From Protostelium mycophagum (lineage: Eukaryota > Evosea > Variosea > Protosteliida > Protosteliaceae), in contig MZNV01001045.1 of NCBI GenBank assembly GCA_002081555.1, positions 1 through 23,259 of the forward strand: a stretch of DNA of 23,259 nt, in the 5' to 3' direction. A program made the position numbers and the translations under genes. The notes under the pieces are model-generated. The model was not told where the DNA came from, did not search any database, and worked only from the letters and a program-made list of their open reading frames with translations. How positions within the stretch are numbered: position 1 is the first letter of the stretch; every line of letters starts with the position of its first letter. Positions 9,557-19,435 of this stretch are shown here, in pieces.

Positions 9557-12500
9557 ATGAATGAGTCTACAACTCGGTTAATCCCTCACAAATCAGAATC
9601 TTTCTTGATCCCACGAGACATCATCGCGAGGATACAGAGGGAGGTTTTGAAGACGAAAAAGAGTGACGTAGAAGATCACACCAAGATTGTGCTGTACGTG
9701 ACGAATGACGACAAAAGATGAGCAGAAGAGCGAACCACCACTTCCTGAACAGATGTTCAAACTAGTCAAGGTAATCGGAGTCATAATGATTAAATGAACC
9801 TTCATACTCACCCATCGCAGGGACTGTATCACCTCACAACAACCTCGTCAGGTGATCAGAACACAGTGTGATAATGTTTAATAGCTGATTGATCGAAGCA
9901 GATGACAATAATCATTTATGGTGGTTGTACGATGTCGAAGATACTTCTCGTGTATGGATAAAAAAAGATGAAGTGAATCCAGTCGTCATTCCGGCTGGAG
10001 AGACGGATAACATCCTCGATCCACTCCTAAATGGCCCTCTCGTCGTGAAGACAAAGGTGAGGATGTTGAATGAAAGATTTTTTATTCTCCTCCGCCTGAC
10101 AATACTTGGCACAAAGACCAACAATTTTCGAACTTTAAAACATTCTATTCTTAACAAGTAAAAGACCAATGAAAGTGCTCAGAGCACAATATATGCATCC
10201 ACTTGTTGCTTTCTATTTTAAATTTAAATTCAATCCATTTTTATTTAGAATCTTGTGAAGAGATTCATCATTCAAACAGATCAACATTCCTACAACAACA
10301 ACAGAGAGAGTACTGCGTGTGGTGATCGACAATCACATCAGATACGAGTGGGACACTGACCTCTTAGACGCCAAGCCTTTGGACGCCTCTCATAACTTTA
10401 AGAAGAATCTATCCACACTGTATTTAGGTGACGTCAACACATGATTTCTGTTCAATCATTATGTCATTCATTCAAAATGAAGTCGTCACCAAAAGATGAT
10501 GCCATCGACATCACAGATCATGATAACGATTATTCTGAAGGACATTAGCATATCATTCGAGAAGCTTTTGGAGCTGGCCGAGAGAGTTCTTTTTAAGACA
10601 ATACATACATCACGATGATGATGGCTCCATAATCGTCGCGTTTCATTCCATTGAGCCCACTGGAAATCTCGTGGAAGAGTCGGGAAAAACTACCACGAGG
10701 GTGTGTACATCGTTGTAGATGCATGAATATTTTGGTTTATATTGTGATAAAAGCAAATACAAATTATTTTTAACAACAGTGCACTGCGGCTTTGTCGTAG
10801 TATAGTTTTATGTTGTGGCTGTTGCAGCGATGCCCCTGTACAGCTATGCTGCTCTATATATAGATTTGTACAGCATAGGCATGACAAAAATAGCTCTATC
10901 GACACCATTGATTGAATGTAGGTGTTGGGAGACATGCAGGGAGGTTTCGTTGTACAACCTGCCAAAGATAATTCAGTCGACATCACATTGATTTGCAACT
11001 TGAACTTTGGAGGTCTCATGACCTACCTGCCAAAAGACATGACGTCATTCGCTTTTTCAAGATATCTCCAGTGTCTCAATGGAATAAAACTATGCATGGA
11101 GACGTCTTCACTAGCCAAGAATGCACAAGGTAAATATCAATGAGTCATCATACGTCATCAAAAGCAAGATGAGGGCGGTATATTCTCTGACAGATGGATG
11201 CTCGGAGACCCATCAAGTGTATATTGCTGCAGCTTTGCTGCAACACAAGAATTGGAGCTTAAAAGCTGGGCTATGTAACCTCGAAAATTAATCCACTATA
11301 ACGCAGAAGCACAATCCGTCATCATATGATATCGCACTGTGACAAATCCGCTGTACATCCTCATTCTTCCCAGGACTGGGAGGAATGTTGTCATGGTTAC
11401 CACAGTCACCACCACAGCTCACGACACAAAAATCCTTTGAAGAAGTGACGCTACCAACTGGCATGGAGGAATACATCACCAGCCTCATCAGAAGAGAGAC
11501 CGGCGGAACCTCATGTAAGTGTTTGGTATCTACAACGAACCAGATTGTGGATGAATCATCTCTTGTTATTCTACAAAGACACGAGATTTTTTTGTGCGAT
11601 GACAAGCGACTACAAGCATGCTCAGAACTCACGGTTAGCTTATCGCAAGTCGCGTTGAGGGCTGCAAAGCCTTGAGGCCGCATTGCTCTAGAATCTAAAC
11701 CTGTGCAGCCGGCCCTTCTTCGAGAAGATCTTCAGCACCCCCCACACCCTCCCTGCCCTCTACTATCATCCCCTCTGTCCCGAGTACACCCATCATGACG
11801 TCATTACCGGAGTTGGTGGACGCCGAAACTCCGAAGACTCCGGCCTCGTGGATCACAGCCACACCAGACCGCACCCCCGCTTTTGTTCGTACAAACTCCG
11901 GTGAGTAATTCTCCGAGAAGAAATCTGAATGAAATTTCAGAGATGAGCCTGCCAACTACAACTACCCCCATGGGGTCAGAGAAAAGGGACAGGAGGGCGT
12001 CGACACCGGTTCCCGCCACCACGCCAATCAAAAACGTGGAATATGCACCCATTGAGTACGACAAGGAGAAGGTGATCCAGATGTTGGAGCAAGCCGTTCC
12101 CCAACTGGTAGAGTCTGGTAAGATATCATATGTAGTCTCAAGGTTATACAAAGAAATTTCTCCGAAATTTCAGGTCAGATGATTTACAAAAATAGCATCT
12201 AAGAGAGATAACTGGAAGAACTTGGGAAATAAGAGTGATGTGGTGCTGATGAAGACCACCTCTAAAGGCGGAAAGTTTCATGTGTTTGGAGGTGTTGGGC
12301 TCATCAAGTGAGTCTATTACTTCACAGAAGAAATCTGAGTTTTTGTAGGGCGAGACCTTCCATGATCAAAGTGGGTTCGTTGTAGATGAAGTGTTTTGCT
12401 GAATTTTCACAGAATGTTCTGCTAGATGTGAAGAATTACCCATCATGGGATCCCTTGTTGAAGGAGGCGCGAATAATCGATACACTCGACGGAAACACGA

Positions 12501-13097
12501 TGGTTCTACAGCTGTTCTTTGAGACTACAAGATGCATCGTGAAGGCAGCCAGAGATGTCTGCATTGCTCTGAGATGGGAGAGCATCGGTGATGATATTGT
12601 GGTCGTGGGCAGATCAAGTGAGTTGTAGATTGAATTGTAAATCGTGGTTTTCTCTTTGAGTTTGGAAATGTTAAAATGAATGTGATGATTGATGACGTCA
12701 TCAGTTGAGCACCCAGGGTGCCCTCCAGAGCCAGGCATGACTAGAGCTGAAGTTTTGGATTCCGGATACTACATCCAAGCCAAGGTATTTACATCGTTGT
12801 AGACATGCCAAATCTTGTCAAAGATTGTCTTTTTTTGGCTTTACTTCTGTGCTGTCACAAAGCTTTATGATAGTGTCATATCAGACGGCAGCTGCGAGAC
12901 CCTTCATCAGTTGTGTTCTTCATGGAGATGACGACCCACAGACGCCTGAAGTGTCCATGGTGACCTACATATCACAAGTAGATTTGAAGAACATGCCCCC
13001 AACTGTGGTCAACATTGTGGCACAGAAACAACCTCTGTTGATCGCCTCCATCAGAGAGCTGCTCACCGGAAGCAAGGCACACGAACCGAAGAAATAA
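9557..13097 (+). CDS. Double-START-domain lipid-binding protein, 15 exons
   Basis: About 675 aa. Exons: 9557-9697, 9723-9770, 9821-9851, 9899-10056, 10280-10427, 10549-10700, 10922-11129, 11374-11514, 11709-11900, 11941-12117, 12196-12307, 12349-12370, 12413-12617, 12705-12784, 12885-13097. All phases agree. The first START-like domain (about 70-310) has VLRVVIDNHIRYEWDTDLLD, SWPREFFLRQY, DDDGSIIVAFHSIEP and GGFVVQPAKDNS. The second (about 440-670) has NVLLDVKNYPSWDPLL, IEHPGCPPEPG, VTYISQVDLKNMPP and a final amphipathic helix. START domains form a hydrophobic pocket for a lipid or sterol. A Pro/Ser/Thr-rich linker (about 340-430) separates them. The first intron is doubtful: either a 25-nt intron (9698-9722) or one extra A in the run 9713-9716 explains the shift between LYVTNDDK and DEQKSEPPLPE. 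The exon at 12349 is only 22 nt. Confidence 0.8.
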
Positions 13098-13420
13098 ATA
13101 CTTTTTTGATCAGCGATAGAGTCACACCTCCTCCAAGACATGGCTCTGCCGCTTTGCTGCATTTGCTTCAACAAGCAAAACATCCTTCATGAGTTCACAT
13201 CCCTCCGATCATGATGCCAATAAACAATGATCGTTTTTTTAGAGGATGTTGGATCTGAAAGCATAAGTAACTGGTCTCGACGCCCGAGCAAGAGACAGTT
13301 AAATGAAATCGCTCATTAGAATGGAAGACCAGAAATAGAAGTGGCCGAAATCTCCGAGATTTTTATTGTAATACAACAGAACGCAAGCTCATTAACGCAC
13401 CGAAACAGCAACACATCAAC
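13098..13420. other. Intergenic, START gene 3' end to CDC50 gene 5' end
   Basis: The START stop codon is followed by AATACTTTTTTGATC, and AATAAACAATG near 13220 may be a poly(A) signal. A CTGC-rich palindromic piece (GGCTCTGCCGCTTTGCTGC, from 13143) resembles those in introns elsewhere. No gene is seen. The promoter of the CDC50-like gene should lie in the right half. Confidence 0.5.
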
Positions 13421-14787
13421 ATGTCCACGAACGGAGAGAGCAGTAAGTCGAAGAAGCCGGCGAGTGAGTGCTTTTCCTCCAGAAATGAGAATGAATCTCT
13501 CATATCCTTTAAGTGACGGCCTTCAAACAACAACAATTGAGAGCATGGCAGCCCATTTTGACCCCCCTTCCGGTCATAATCACTTTCTTTGTAGTGGGAG
13601 TCATCTTTATCCCTGTTGGAGTAGCTCTCTTACTTGGCTCTCGCTCTGTAGGATCTCGTTGAGCTCTAAGCGACTCTAATATCTTTAGGTGCAAGAATAT
13701 ACCGTTCGTTATGATGAGCAATGTGGAACAACTTATAACTCAACCGTCTGCAATGTTACTATTCCGGTCACTTCTACCATGAAAAACCCAGTTTACATGT
13801 ATTATAGACTGGATAACTTCTATCAGAACCACAGAAGATATGTAAAATCGAGAGCGGACAAGGCCCTCCAAGGAAATGCTATTACTGATATTTCTGACCT
13901 TAGCGTGAGTTTTTCGTCTGTTAGATCTCATAAATTAAAACATTTTTTTTACATCTTCATCCAAATAACATCATTAGACTTGTGATCCCCTTGTCAACAA
14001 TGGCACCAGTGGCCTTAGCTCCTCTTATTTCCCTTGTGGTCTCATCGCCGCCAGTTTTTTCAATGGTAAATCATCTCCATAGATCATTATTCCAATATCC
14101 ACAGATACCTTCTCCATGTCTAATGATAACGGAACCAACATTGCTTGGACTAAAGATGGCATCGCATGGCAGTCTGATGTGAGCAGTAAATTCGGCCCCA
14201 TTAACCCTGCAAACAACCAATCCAGTACGTTTTCCACGAATTTTCACCAGAATCTTCCACAAAAATTTCACCTCATCTTCTCGTCATCTTCCAAGAATCT
14301 TCATTGAAATTTCGAAGGTCCCAGGCTTCCCAACCTCCCCCCAGATTTCGACCAGACTGACCCCGACTTCATCGTTTGGATGAGGACTGCCGCCCTCCCC
14401 AATTTTAAGAAATTGCACAGAATCATCCGCTCAGACCTCCCCGCCGGCAACTACAGCGTCTCCATTGTAAACAGTACGTAATTATTTATTTATTTATTTA
14501 TTTATATTTATTTTATTTTCTGGGCACAATTGATTGGTCCAGATTTCCCAGTATCCAGCTTCTCCGGAAAGAAGTACGTGGTGCTCTCTACAACGAGCTG
14601 GATTGGCGGGAAAAACGACTTTTTGGGATGGGCTTATATTGCTGTTGGCGCCGTCTGCATTGTACAAGGGGTCGCCTTCACCATCAAGCACAAGTTGTCC
14701 CCCAGGTAAAGTTCCAGAAAATGTATGACGTCATCTGACGTGTACAGAAAACTCGGTGACACAAAGTATCTGGACTGGAACAAGTAA
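13421..14787 (+). CDS. CDC50/LEM3-family subunit of P4-ATPase lipid flippases
   Basis: Eight exons (13421-13463, 13514-13647, 13689-13904, 13978-14065, 14105-14224, 14318-14473, 14543-14705, 14748-14787) give 319 aa, close to the family norm of 320-400. Diagnostic motifs in order: [20 protein letters not shown], first membrane helix (about 34-54), [60 protein letters not shown], a second helix about 270-292 ([19 protein letters not shown]) and a basic cytosolic end [13 protein letters not shown]. Both ends are cytosolic and the loop between helices is extracellular or lumenal, with several NxS/T sites (NST, NVT, NGT). CDC50 proteins chaperone P4-ATPases out of the ER and are needed for phospholipid flipping. 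Convergent with the serine racemase gene, 87 bp between stops. Confidence 0.95.
14481..14519 (+). repeat. (ATTT)n simple repeat in a CDC50 intron
   Basis: An ATTT tetranucleotide run with small interruptions lies just after the donor of intron 6 of the CDC50-like gene. It is likely length-variable between strains. Confidence 0.85.
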
Positions 14788-14874
14788 ATTAATAAAATCC
14801 AATATGATTTTTATTCTATTTTTATTCCATACGGAAATTTCTGGTTTGGGAAAAAATTTTATCGTGGTGCGACC

Positions 14875-16296
14875 TTAAAATTTCCAAGTGTTCAAGTCTA
14901 CATTTCCCCCACACAACACCACCCCCACCCTCTCCAGTCCTTCGTTCTGATGACGTCATCATACATCCAAATGTATCAAAATACTTTGGAACAGAAGCAC
15001 AAGATTTTCACCTTCTTGAAATCGTCAGACAACGCGACAGCCACACCGACTGCAGCGCTGGGCTCTATAACTAACTTCATCCTTTCCCACACGAGCTTCA
15101 TCGCCCTCTTAATCTCATCTTCTGTCACTGTGTATACCTGTAGGGCTCAGACTGTTAGGAAATGCAGTGGATCTGTTGTGCTTTTGTTGTGTTTGACAAA
15201 TCACCAGGATTATGGCAGAATTATTGAACGAAATAAAATGAATCTGGAGGATGTCGACCACAGAAACAAGAGATCTCACCTTGTCGACATTCTTCTGTAC
15301 AATAGACCACGTGATGTTGCCCATGCATGTAAGAAGGCCGTCAGCAACAGTATTGGGTTTGTGAGATTTTACAAGTACTCCAGTAGCCTAACCACATCAA
15401 TATATAGTTCTGCTCTCGAATTATAGAACGTCATAAAGTCGCATTCTAATGAGATAGAGTGGTGGTTGACCCTTTGAGACTCACCTTACTCCTCGCTGCA
15501 TCGTCAGCCCCAGCCGGCTCCGCCGCAAAGACTTTGATTTTTGAATTCTTTCCTTTGGCGGCAACTGAGACCCCAGAGATCATGCCCCCGCCCCCTATGG
15601 GCACGATGATCGCGTCTAAATTTGGCGCCTGCTCCATCAACTCCAATGCCAAAGTCCCCTGTCCAGCGATGATGTCGACATTATTAAAGGGATGAATGAA
15701 TGTAGCTCCAGTCTCCTGCAGAGGCATCGGCATTTAGATGTACTTTAAAGATGTCACCTCTGATACGCGAGCAGCGGCGGCTTCTCTGTCCTCTTGTGTT
15801 GGCTGGCAAATTACTATTTGATTTAGTTGACGCTCCAACGTATGATGATTTTGAAGAATAAATGTAATCATAAGAAAAGACGAGCGCACCTATCTTGGCA
15901 CCGTATCCTTCTGTGGCTTCTCTTTTGACAGCAGGCGCAGTACTGGGCATCACTACGTAAGCTGGTATCCCTCTCATTTGTGCTGCTAACGCGAGTGCTT
16001 GAGCGTGATTTCCGCTGGAATGGGTCACCTTATAGAGCATGAGTGTGATCACAATCGACATCACTTACCACTCCCTTTTGTGCTGAAGAATCATCCATTT
16101 TACTGATGGCATTATAAGCTCCTCTAAATTTGAAGGCTCCAACCTTCTGAAAGTTCTCACATTTAAAAAAAAGCTGTCTCCCCGCCAGACGATCCAGAGT
16201 GGACGATGTCATCACAGGTGTCTTTATGGCGTGTCCTTCGATACGTCTTGCTGCCTCCAAGACATCTTCATAGTGAACGGACAGAATATCTTCCAT
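14875..16296 (-). CDS. Serine racemase / threonine dehydratase-like PLP enzyme
   Basis: Seven exons (16296-16069, 16028-15890, 15813-15758, 15715-15485, 15387-15280, 15137-15012, 14946-14875), 319 aa, the usual length for serine racemase. Fold-type II PLP enzyme: GAFKFRGAYNAI places the Schiff-base lysine at residue 56, the same number as in human serine racemase, which supports the ATG at 16296. Next come the substrate loop THSSGNHAQAL, AGQGTLALELM, the phosphate-cup glycines PIGGGGMISG, AAEPAGADDAA (metal-site region), VADGLLTCMGNITW, ERMKLVIEPSAAVGVA and the closing VVLCGGNVDL. Expected activity is L/D-serine interconversion or Ser/Thr deamination to 2-oxoacids; the sequence alone does not decide. 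An in-frame ORF extends upstream to ATG 16440 and could add a hydrophobic leader (MTMEIFVSCICAILLL), giving a secreted or organellar form. The last intron ends within GATGACGTCATCAG. Confidence 0.9.
14949..14960. promoter_or_regulatory. Example of the recurrent palindrome GATGACGTCATC, next to a splice acceptor
   Basis: This 12-bp palindrome contains a perfect CRE/ATF site (TGACGTCA) and overlaps the start of the last acceptor (CATCAG) of the serine racemase gene. Exact copies also lie at 1366, 2638, 2669, 5219 and 12691, nearly all in introns. Its function here is unknown. Confidence 0.5.
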
Positions 16297-16532
16297 GATC
16301 TGATGTGATTCGTAGTTTGTGGCGGAACCGAAAAACTGAGAAGAGCGCTGTGGTGTGCAAAAATCGATCCTGGCGGTCGCCATAGTTTTTCTGAGTAGCA
16401 GAATGGCACAAATGCACGAGACGAATATTTCCATCGTCAATATGTGTGCAGGTTGCTTCTATAAATAAAGCCTTCAATAGAATTAATAAACGTATTGATT
16501 TGAATATTTCCATGTCTATATGTTTTATTTTT

Positions 16533-17140
16533 TTAATTTTTCTTCATCGTACTTGGGTCTGGGGAGTTCGTAGGCATCTGTTGACCTGCCAAATTTAACG
16601 CCTCCAAGCCTGGATACAGGTTTATAAATGTCGATTTCACAGGTGTGAGCTTAACAATGTCCCATTCTGATTCGTCCTGTGGTGCGTCGATAGAAGCATA
16701 ATTGGCAGCCTCGACGAACCATTCTGAGATGAGATTGACTACAAATTCTTTTGATTGGAAAATGTTGGCGGCTGTATCTTTCAATTTCTCCGACTCATTT
16801 CTTGTGACAGAAATCATAACGATTGGTGGATCGTGCCCGACTACATTAAAATGTGAAAAGGGCGCGAGATTGCCTCTCCCAGATTCATCGACAGTGCTCA
16901 CAAAGGCAATAGGTCTCGGTGTCTACACCCTCGTCACCACATGAACAAATCATGTAGAATACCTACCACTCCACCACTAATCAGCTTGTATCGGGTCGGC
17001 GCGTCCACTTCATCAGGTGTGATATCGAGCATTTCGTCCCCAAGCGGACAGGGCTTGATCTCATCTCCTGGCGTCCAAGAAGGATTTGGTGATTGAGTCA
17101 AGGTGAAGGTGCGTTCTTCGACCTGGCCAGGTCGGTTCAT
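16533..17140 (-). CDS. Flavin reductase-like (FMN-binding split barrel) protein with internal deletion and shifted C terminus
   Basis: Exon 17140-16967 (58 aa) joins exon 16922-16533 through a 44-nt intron, giving about 187 aa. RYKLISGGV, TPRPIAFVSTVDESG, NLAPFSHFNVVGHDPP, FVVNLISEWFVEAANYASID and ESEWDIVKLTPV match the N-terminal two thirds of the DIM6/NTAB flavin-reductase-like family, whose members bind FMN. The family's next 60-70 residues (KESAV and following strand region) are absent. Instead, the typical C-terminal block (YKPVSRLGG, then ELPRPKYDEEK) appears at once but in another frame, ending at TAA 16525. The switch sits near 16626-16640 at GTGAAATCGACA. The ORF as it stands reads a different tail and stops at 16533. 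A loss-of-function deletion is the simplest reading; a short intron (GTGAAATCG...TATCCAG) does not restore the missing core. The enzyme is probably inactive. Confidence 0.7.
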
Positions 17141-17865
17141 TTCCTGTCGGAAGTCGCTTTTAGAAAACTGACAATCCTCGAATTTTTGTTCCGGTCAACC
17201 CCATTGTAGACCGTAATACAATCCGACAAATAAATATATGATACATAAGATGTCGTTGTTTTTACGATGTTGGCATTGCAGGAACGATGATATCCTAATT
17301 TAAGTCGTTGATAGCCTAATATGGCCTGGAAGCGTTCTGTTCAAGACTTTTTCTGGCTTTGAGGCAAAAATAGAGTCTTCACGGTTGAATATCGAGATAG
17401 TCTCGGTTTTTCACGTGTTGTACATAGTAACAGAGATAATAGAAGTCGTTGTCATTCCTTTTATTTCTTTGCGGGAGACACATTACAATCCTCGAAATAT
17501 ATTCTACAATTACCGATGTCCCTTTATTTATTTTGCGACCACGCGCGCTCATCATGCCTTCGGTTGCCACACTGGGCTCCCATCCCAGCCGATGTTCTCA
17601 CTTGTCAGACACATTGATTATGTGCACATGCTCTGTATAACTGACCGGTCACAGTTGGCCACGGGATGACAAGCTTTCCACTTGGGACGAGAAAAAATAA
17701 ATGACATCAACAGATACCTTACCGTTTTGCGGTCGAGAAGACGATCAGAACAGCTTTAGAGACGAGAAGCGCTGTGTCAGCCTTTAGTATCATCGAAATG
17801 AAGTTGTAGATGTATGCGATTTACGTTGAAGTGAAAAAAATGATGCCAGCAAAAGATCGGACAAG
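17141..17865. other. Intergenic, no confident gene
   Basis: About 725 bp between the divergent flavin-reductase-like and EF-hand genes. An open plus-strand stretch at 17385-17669 (94 codons) has unbiased composition, no recognisable motif and an equally open opposite strand, so I do not call it. Upstream exons of the EF-hand gene could be here but none has an EF-hand signature. The motif GTTGTAGATG occurs at 17803. Confidence 0.4.
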
Positions 17866-18197
17866 ATGGTAAGCCCTTCCACACACAATGAAATTAACTG
17901 TTATTAGGACGAAAAGAATGACCTTATGGTAGGATCAGATGGTAAATGAATGCTCTAAAAACTGAATAGGAAGCCTTCTACCACTTCGACACCGATCAAG
18001 ACGGATTTTTGACTGTTGATGAGCTTAGACATATTCTCACAAACATTGGAAATCCAATGAATGCTCAGGAGGTGGCGATTTAATGTTGGAACGGTTGTGC
18101 TGATATCCGTTAGATCGAGGAATTTTGCCGCGAGGCCGACAACGGGCAGGGACTGATAGACTACAAGAGCATAGTCGAACTCATTTTTGCCAATTAA
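17866..18197 (+). CDS. Small EF-hand calcium-binding protein (calmodulin or myosin light-chain lobe)
   Basis: Exons ending at 17868, then 17908-17928, 17970-18071 and 18114-18197 join in phase 0. Taken from the ATG at 17866 the product is 62 aa. The first EF-hand has a canonical loop DTDQDGFLTVDE after EAFYHF, and ELRHILTNIGN resembles the C-lobe linker of calmodulin or essential light chains. The second (READNGQGLIDYKSIVELI) lacks the acidic residues at the last loop positions and is shorter, as in myosin light chains, so it probably does not bind calcium. A normal protein would have four EF-hands, so either upstream exons were missed or this is a one-lobe protein. The start codon sits immediately before a donor, which is odd and lowers confidence in the 5' end. 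Confidence 0.6.
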
Positions 18198-18228
18198 AAT
18201 CTACTGACTGTAAAGAACGTTTATCTTC

Positions 18229-18543
18229 CTAATTGAACGATTCCAACTTCAAATGCTCTTGTATGGCCTTCGGGTCGTCTTGCATGTCCTGCAAGATCTG
18301 ATTCATGACGGGATCTCGCAGAGTGATCCATCTCGGGGTTCTTAAGAGCTTCTTCTCTAATGCTCTGTTCGTTTCCGCTGTCTTGCGATGCCGTCCATAA
18401 CTCTTCTGGTTCCCTCCACCTCGCTGTTGTTGGGGTGCCTCCTTGTCGAATGCCTCTGAAGCCTTCTCATATTCTTTCATGAAGAAGGCCACATTGTCCC
18501 TCTCTGGAGTACACCTTGGTTGTGCATCCTTAGACGTCATCAT
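18229..18543 (-). pseudogene. STI1/Hop co-chaperone C-terminal remnant, frameshifted
   Basis: A single 104-codon ORF contains MKEYEKASEAFDKE, like a TPR helix pair, and ends with DPVMNQILQDMQDDPKAIQ, a hallmark of the DP2/STI1 domain at the C terminus of Hop/STI1. Between them the frame is not family-like. The expected intermediate pieces, one reading RVMDGIARQR and another EEALKNPEM, are present in the other two frames of the same strand, so at least two indels interrupt the relationship. The usual last 15 or so residues after EHLK are replaced by LESFN and a stop. No introns are seen and nothing TPR-like precedes it. I read it as a decayed fragment; assembly indels are the alternative. Intact Hop passes client proteins from Hsp70 to Hsp90. 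Confidence 0.55.
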
Positions 18544-19435
18544 ATAAAAAGAGGGTATTATAGTGTATTTATCTACAACTCACCACACACTGAACGCTTG
18601 CTTCCTGTGATCAGTTTGTAAATTCTTTGCAAAACATTTGTAAGCTTTTGTGTGCTCAGAGCATGCTTTGTACAGACTAGATAGAAATCACTGCACACTA
18701 AAAGATAGTAGACTTTGTGTCTGCTTGAATCATGCTTTTAGCACACATTTTTATTACATGTACAGACCATAACACATATTTAGAAGATGATTTATAAACT
18801 TTTTTGTGCCCAGAGCATGCTTTATGCAGATTAGGTGGAAATCTCCACACATCACCTGCTTGCTTGCTGAACCACAAAGTGGTAAGGCAAGCATTATTGT
18901 GTGCTTTGTGTTTCTTTTTGTGTCTGCTTGCAGTCTATAATGCTTTGTGGGAGTTAGATGATTACATCATTGTATACAGCATTGTATCATAGTAAAATGT
19001 AGTAATTAGGTAATATTCTAGTAAATATAGTCACAAAGACAGTGTGGCGACAATCACAGCATTAGATAACCAGGGCGTCAGGGCTGGCTGGGCTGTTTTG
19101 CGGAAATTTTCACTTCGCTAATTGTCGCGATATTTTTATAGCCTGTACCTGGAATGCCACTGCGTATCATAGCTCGCCGCGGCAACCAAATTACACGCAT
19201 TTTACACGCTCAGAGCTCGCTGCGCCCCGGGATGCTGTAGGATGTCACAATCGGCTTTGAACCATCACATGCAGCCACCGGGTGTGGGCTAGGATAGACA
19301 CGTTGTAGGCAGACGCTTTAAGTTTAATTTGACAGCCTATTAGATAGAATCGGCTTGTGACTTTCCGGCTTCGCATGTGGCTTTTTTCTGCGATTCGCAT
19401 CTGTCCGTGAAAGGAATTCACTTCCACACCTGAGC
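18544..19435. repeat. Gene-free stretch with imperfect direct repeats, then a GC-richer promoter-like region
   Basis: Two units of about 45 bp, 18645-18689 and 18799-18843, share the core CAGAGCATGCTTT and an ending GGAAATC or AGAAAT. TTTGTGTCTGCTTG recurs at about 18714 and 18919. They look like an old noncoding duplication, perhaps of a small mobile element. From about 19060 the DNA is richer in GC and CpG (CTCGCCGCGGC, AGAGCTCGCTGCGCC) up to the next start codon, consistent with a promoter. No coding frame is convincing. Confidence 0.5.

Noticed and set aside
11288-11683. Minus-strand 131-codon ORF
   Set aside because: It lies opposite the START gene exon 11374-11514, which fits the domain and splice phases; the minus frame resembles nothing.
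15459-15695. Plus-strand 78-codon ORF
   Set aside because: It is antisense to the serine racemase exon carrying GGGG and AGQGT motifs.
17385-17669. Plus-strand 94-codon ORF
   Set aside because: No recognisable motif, an open opposite strand, and no intron or promoter signals like those of neighbouring genes.
18645-18843. tRNA or other structured RNA gene
   Set aside because: No cloverleaf, A/B box pair or known RNA signature could be seen here or elsewhere in the window.
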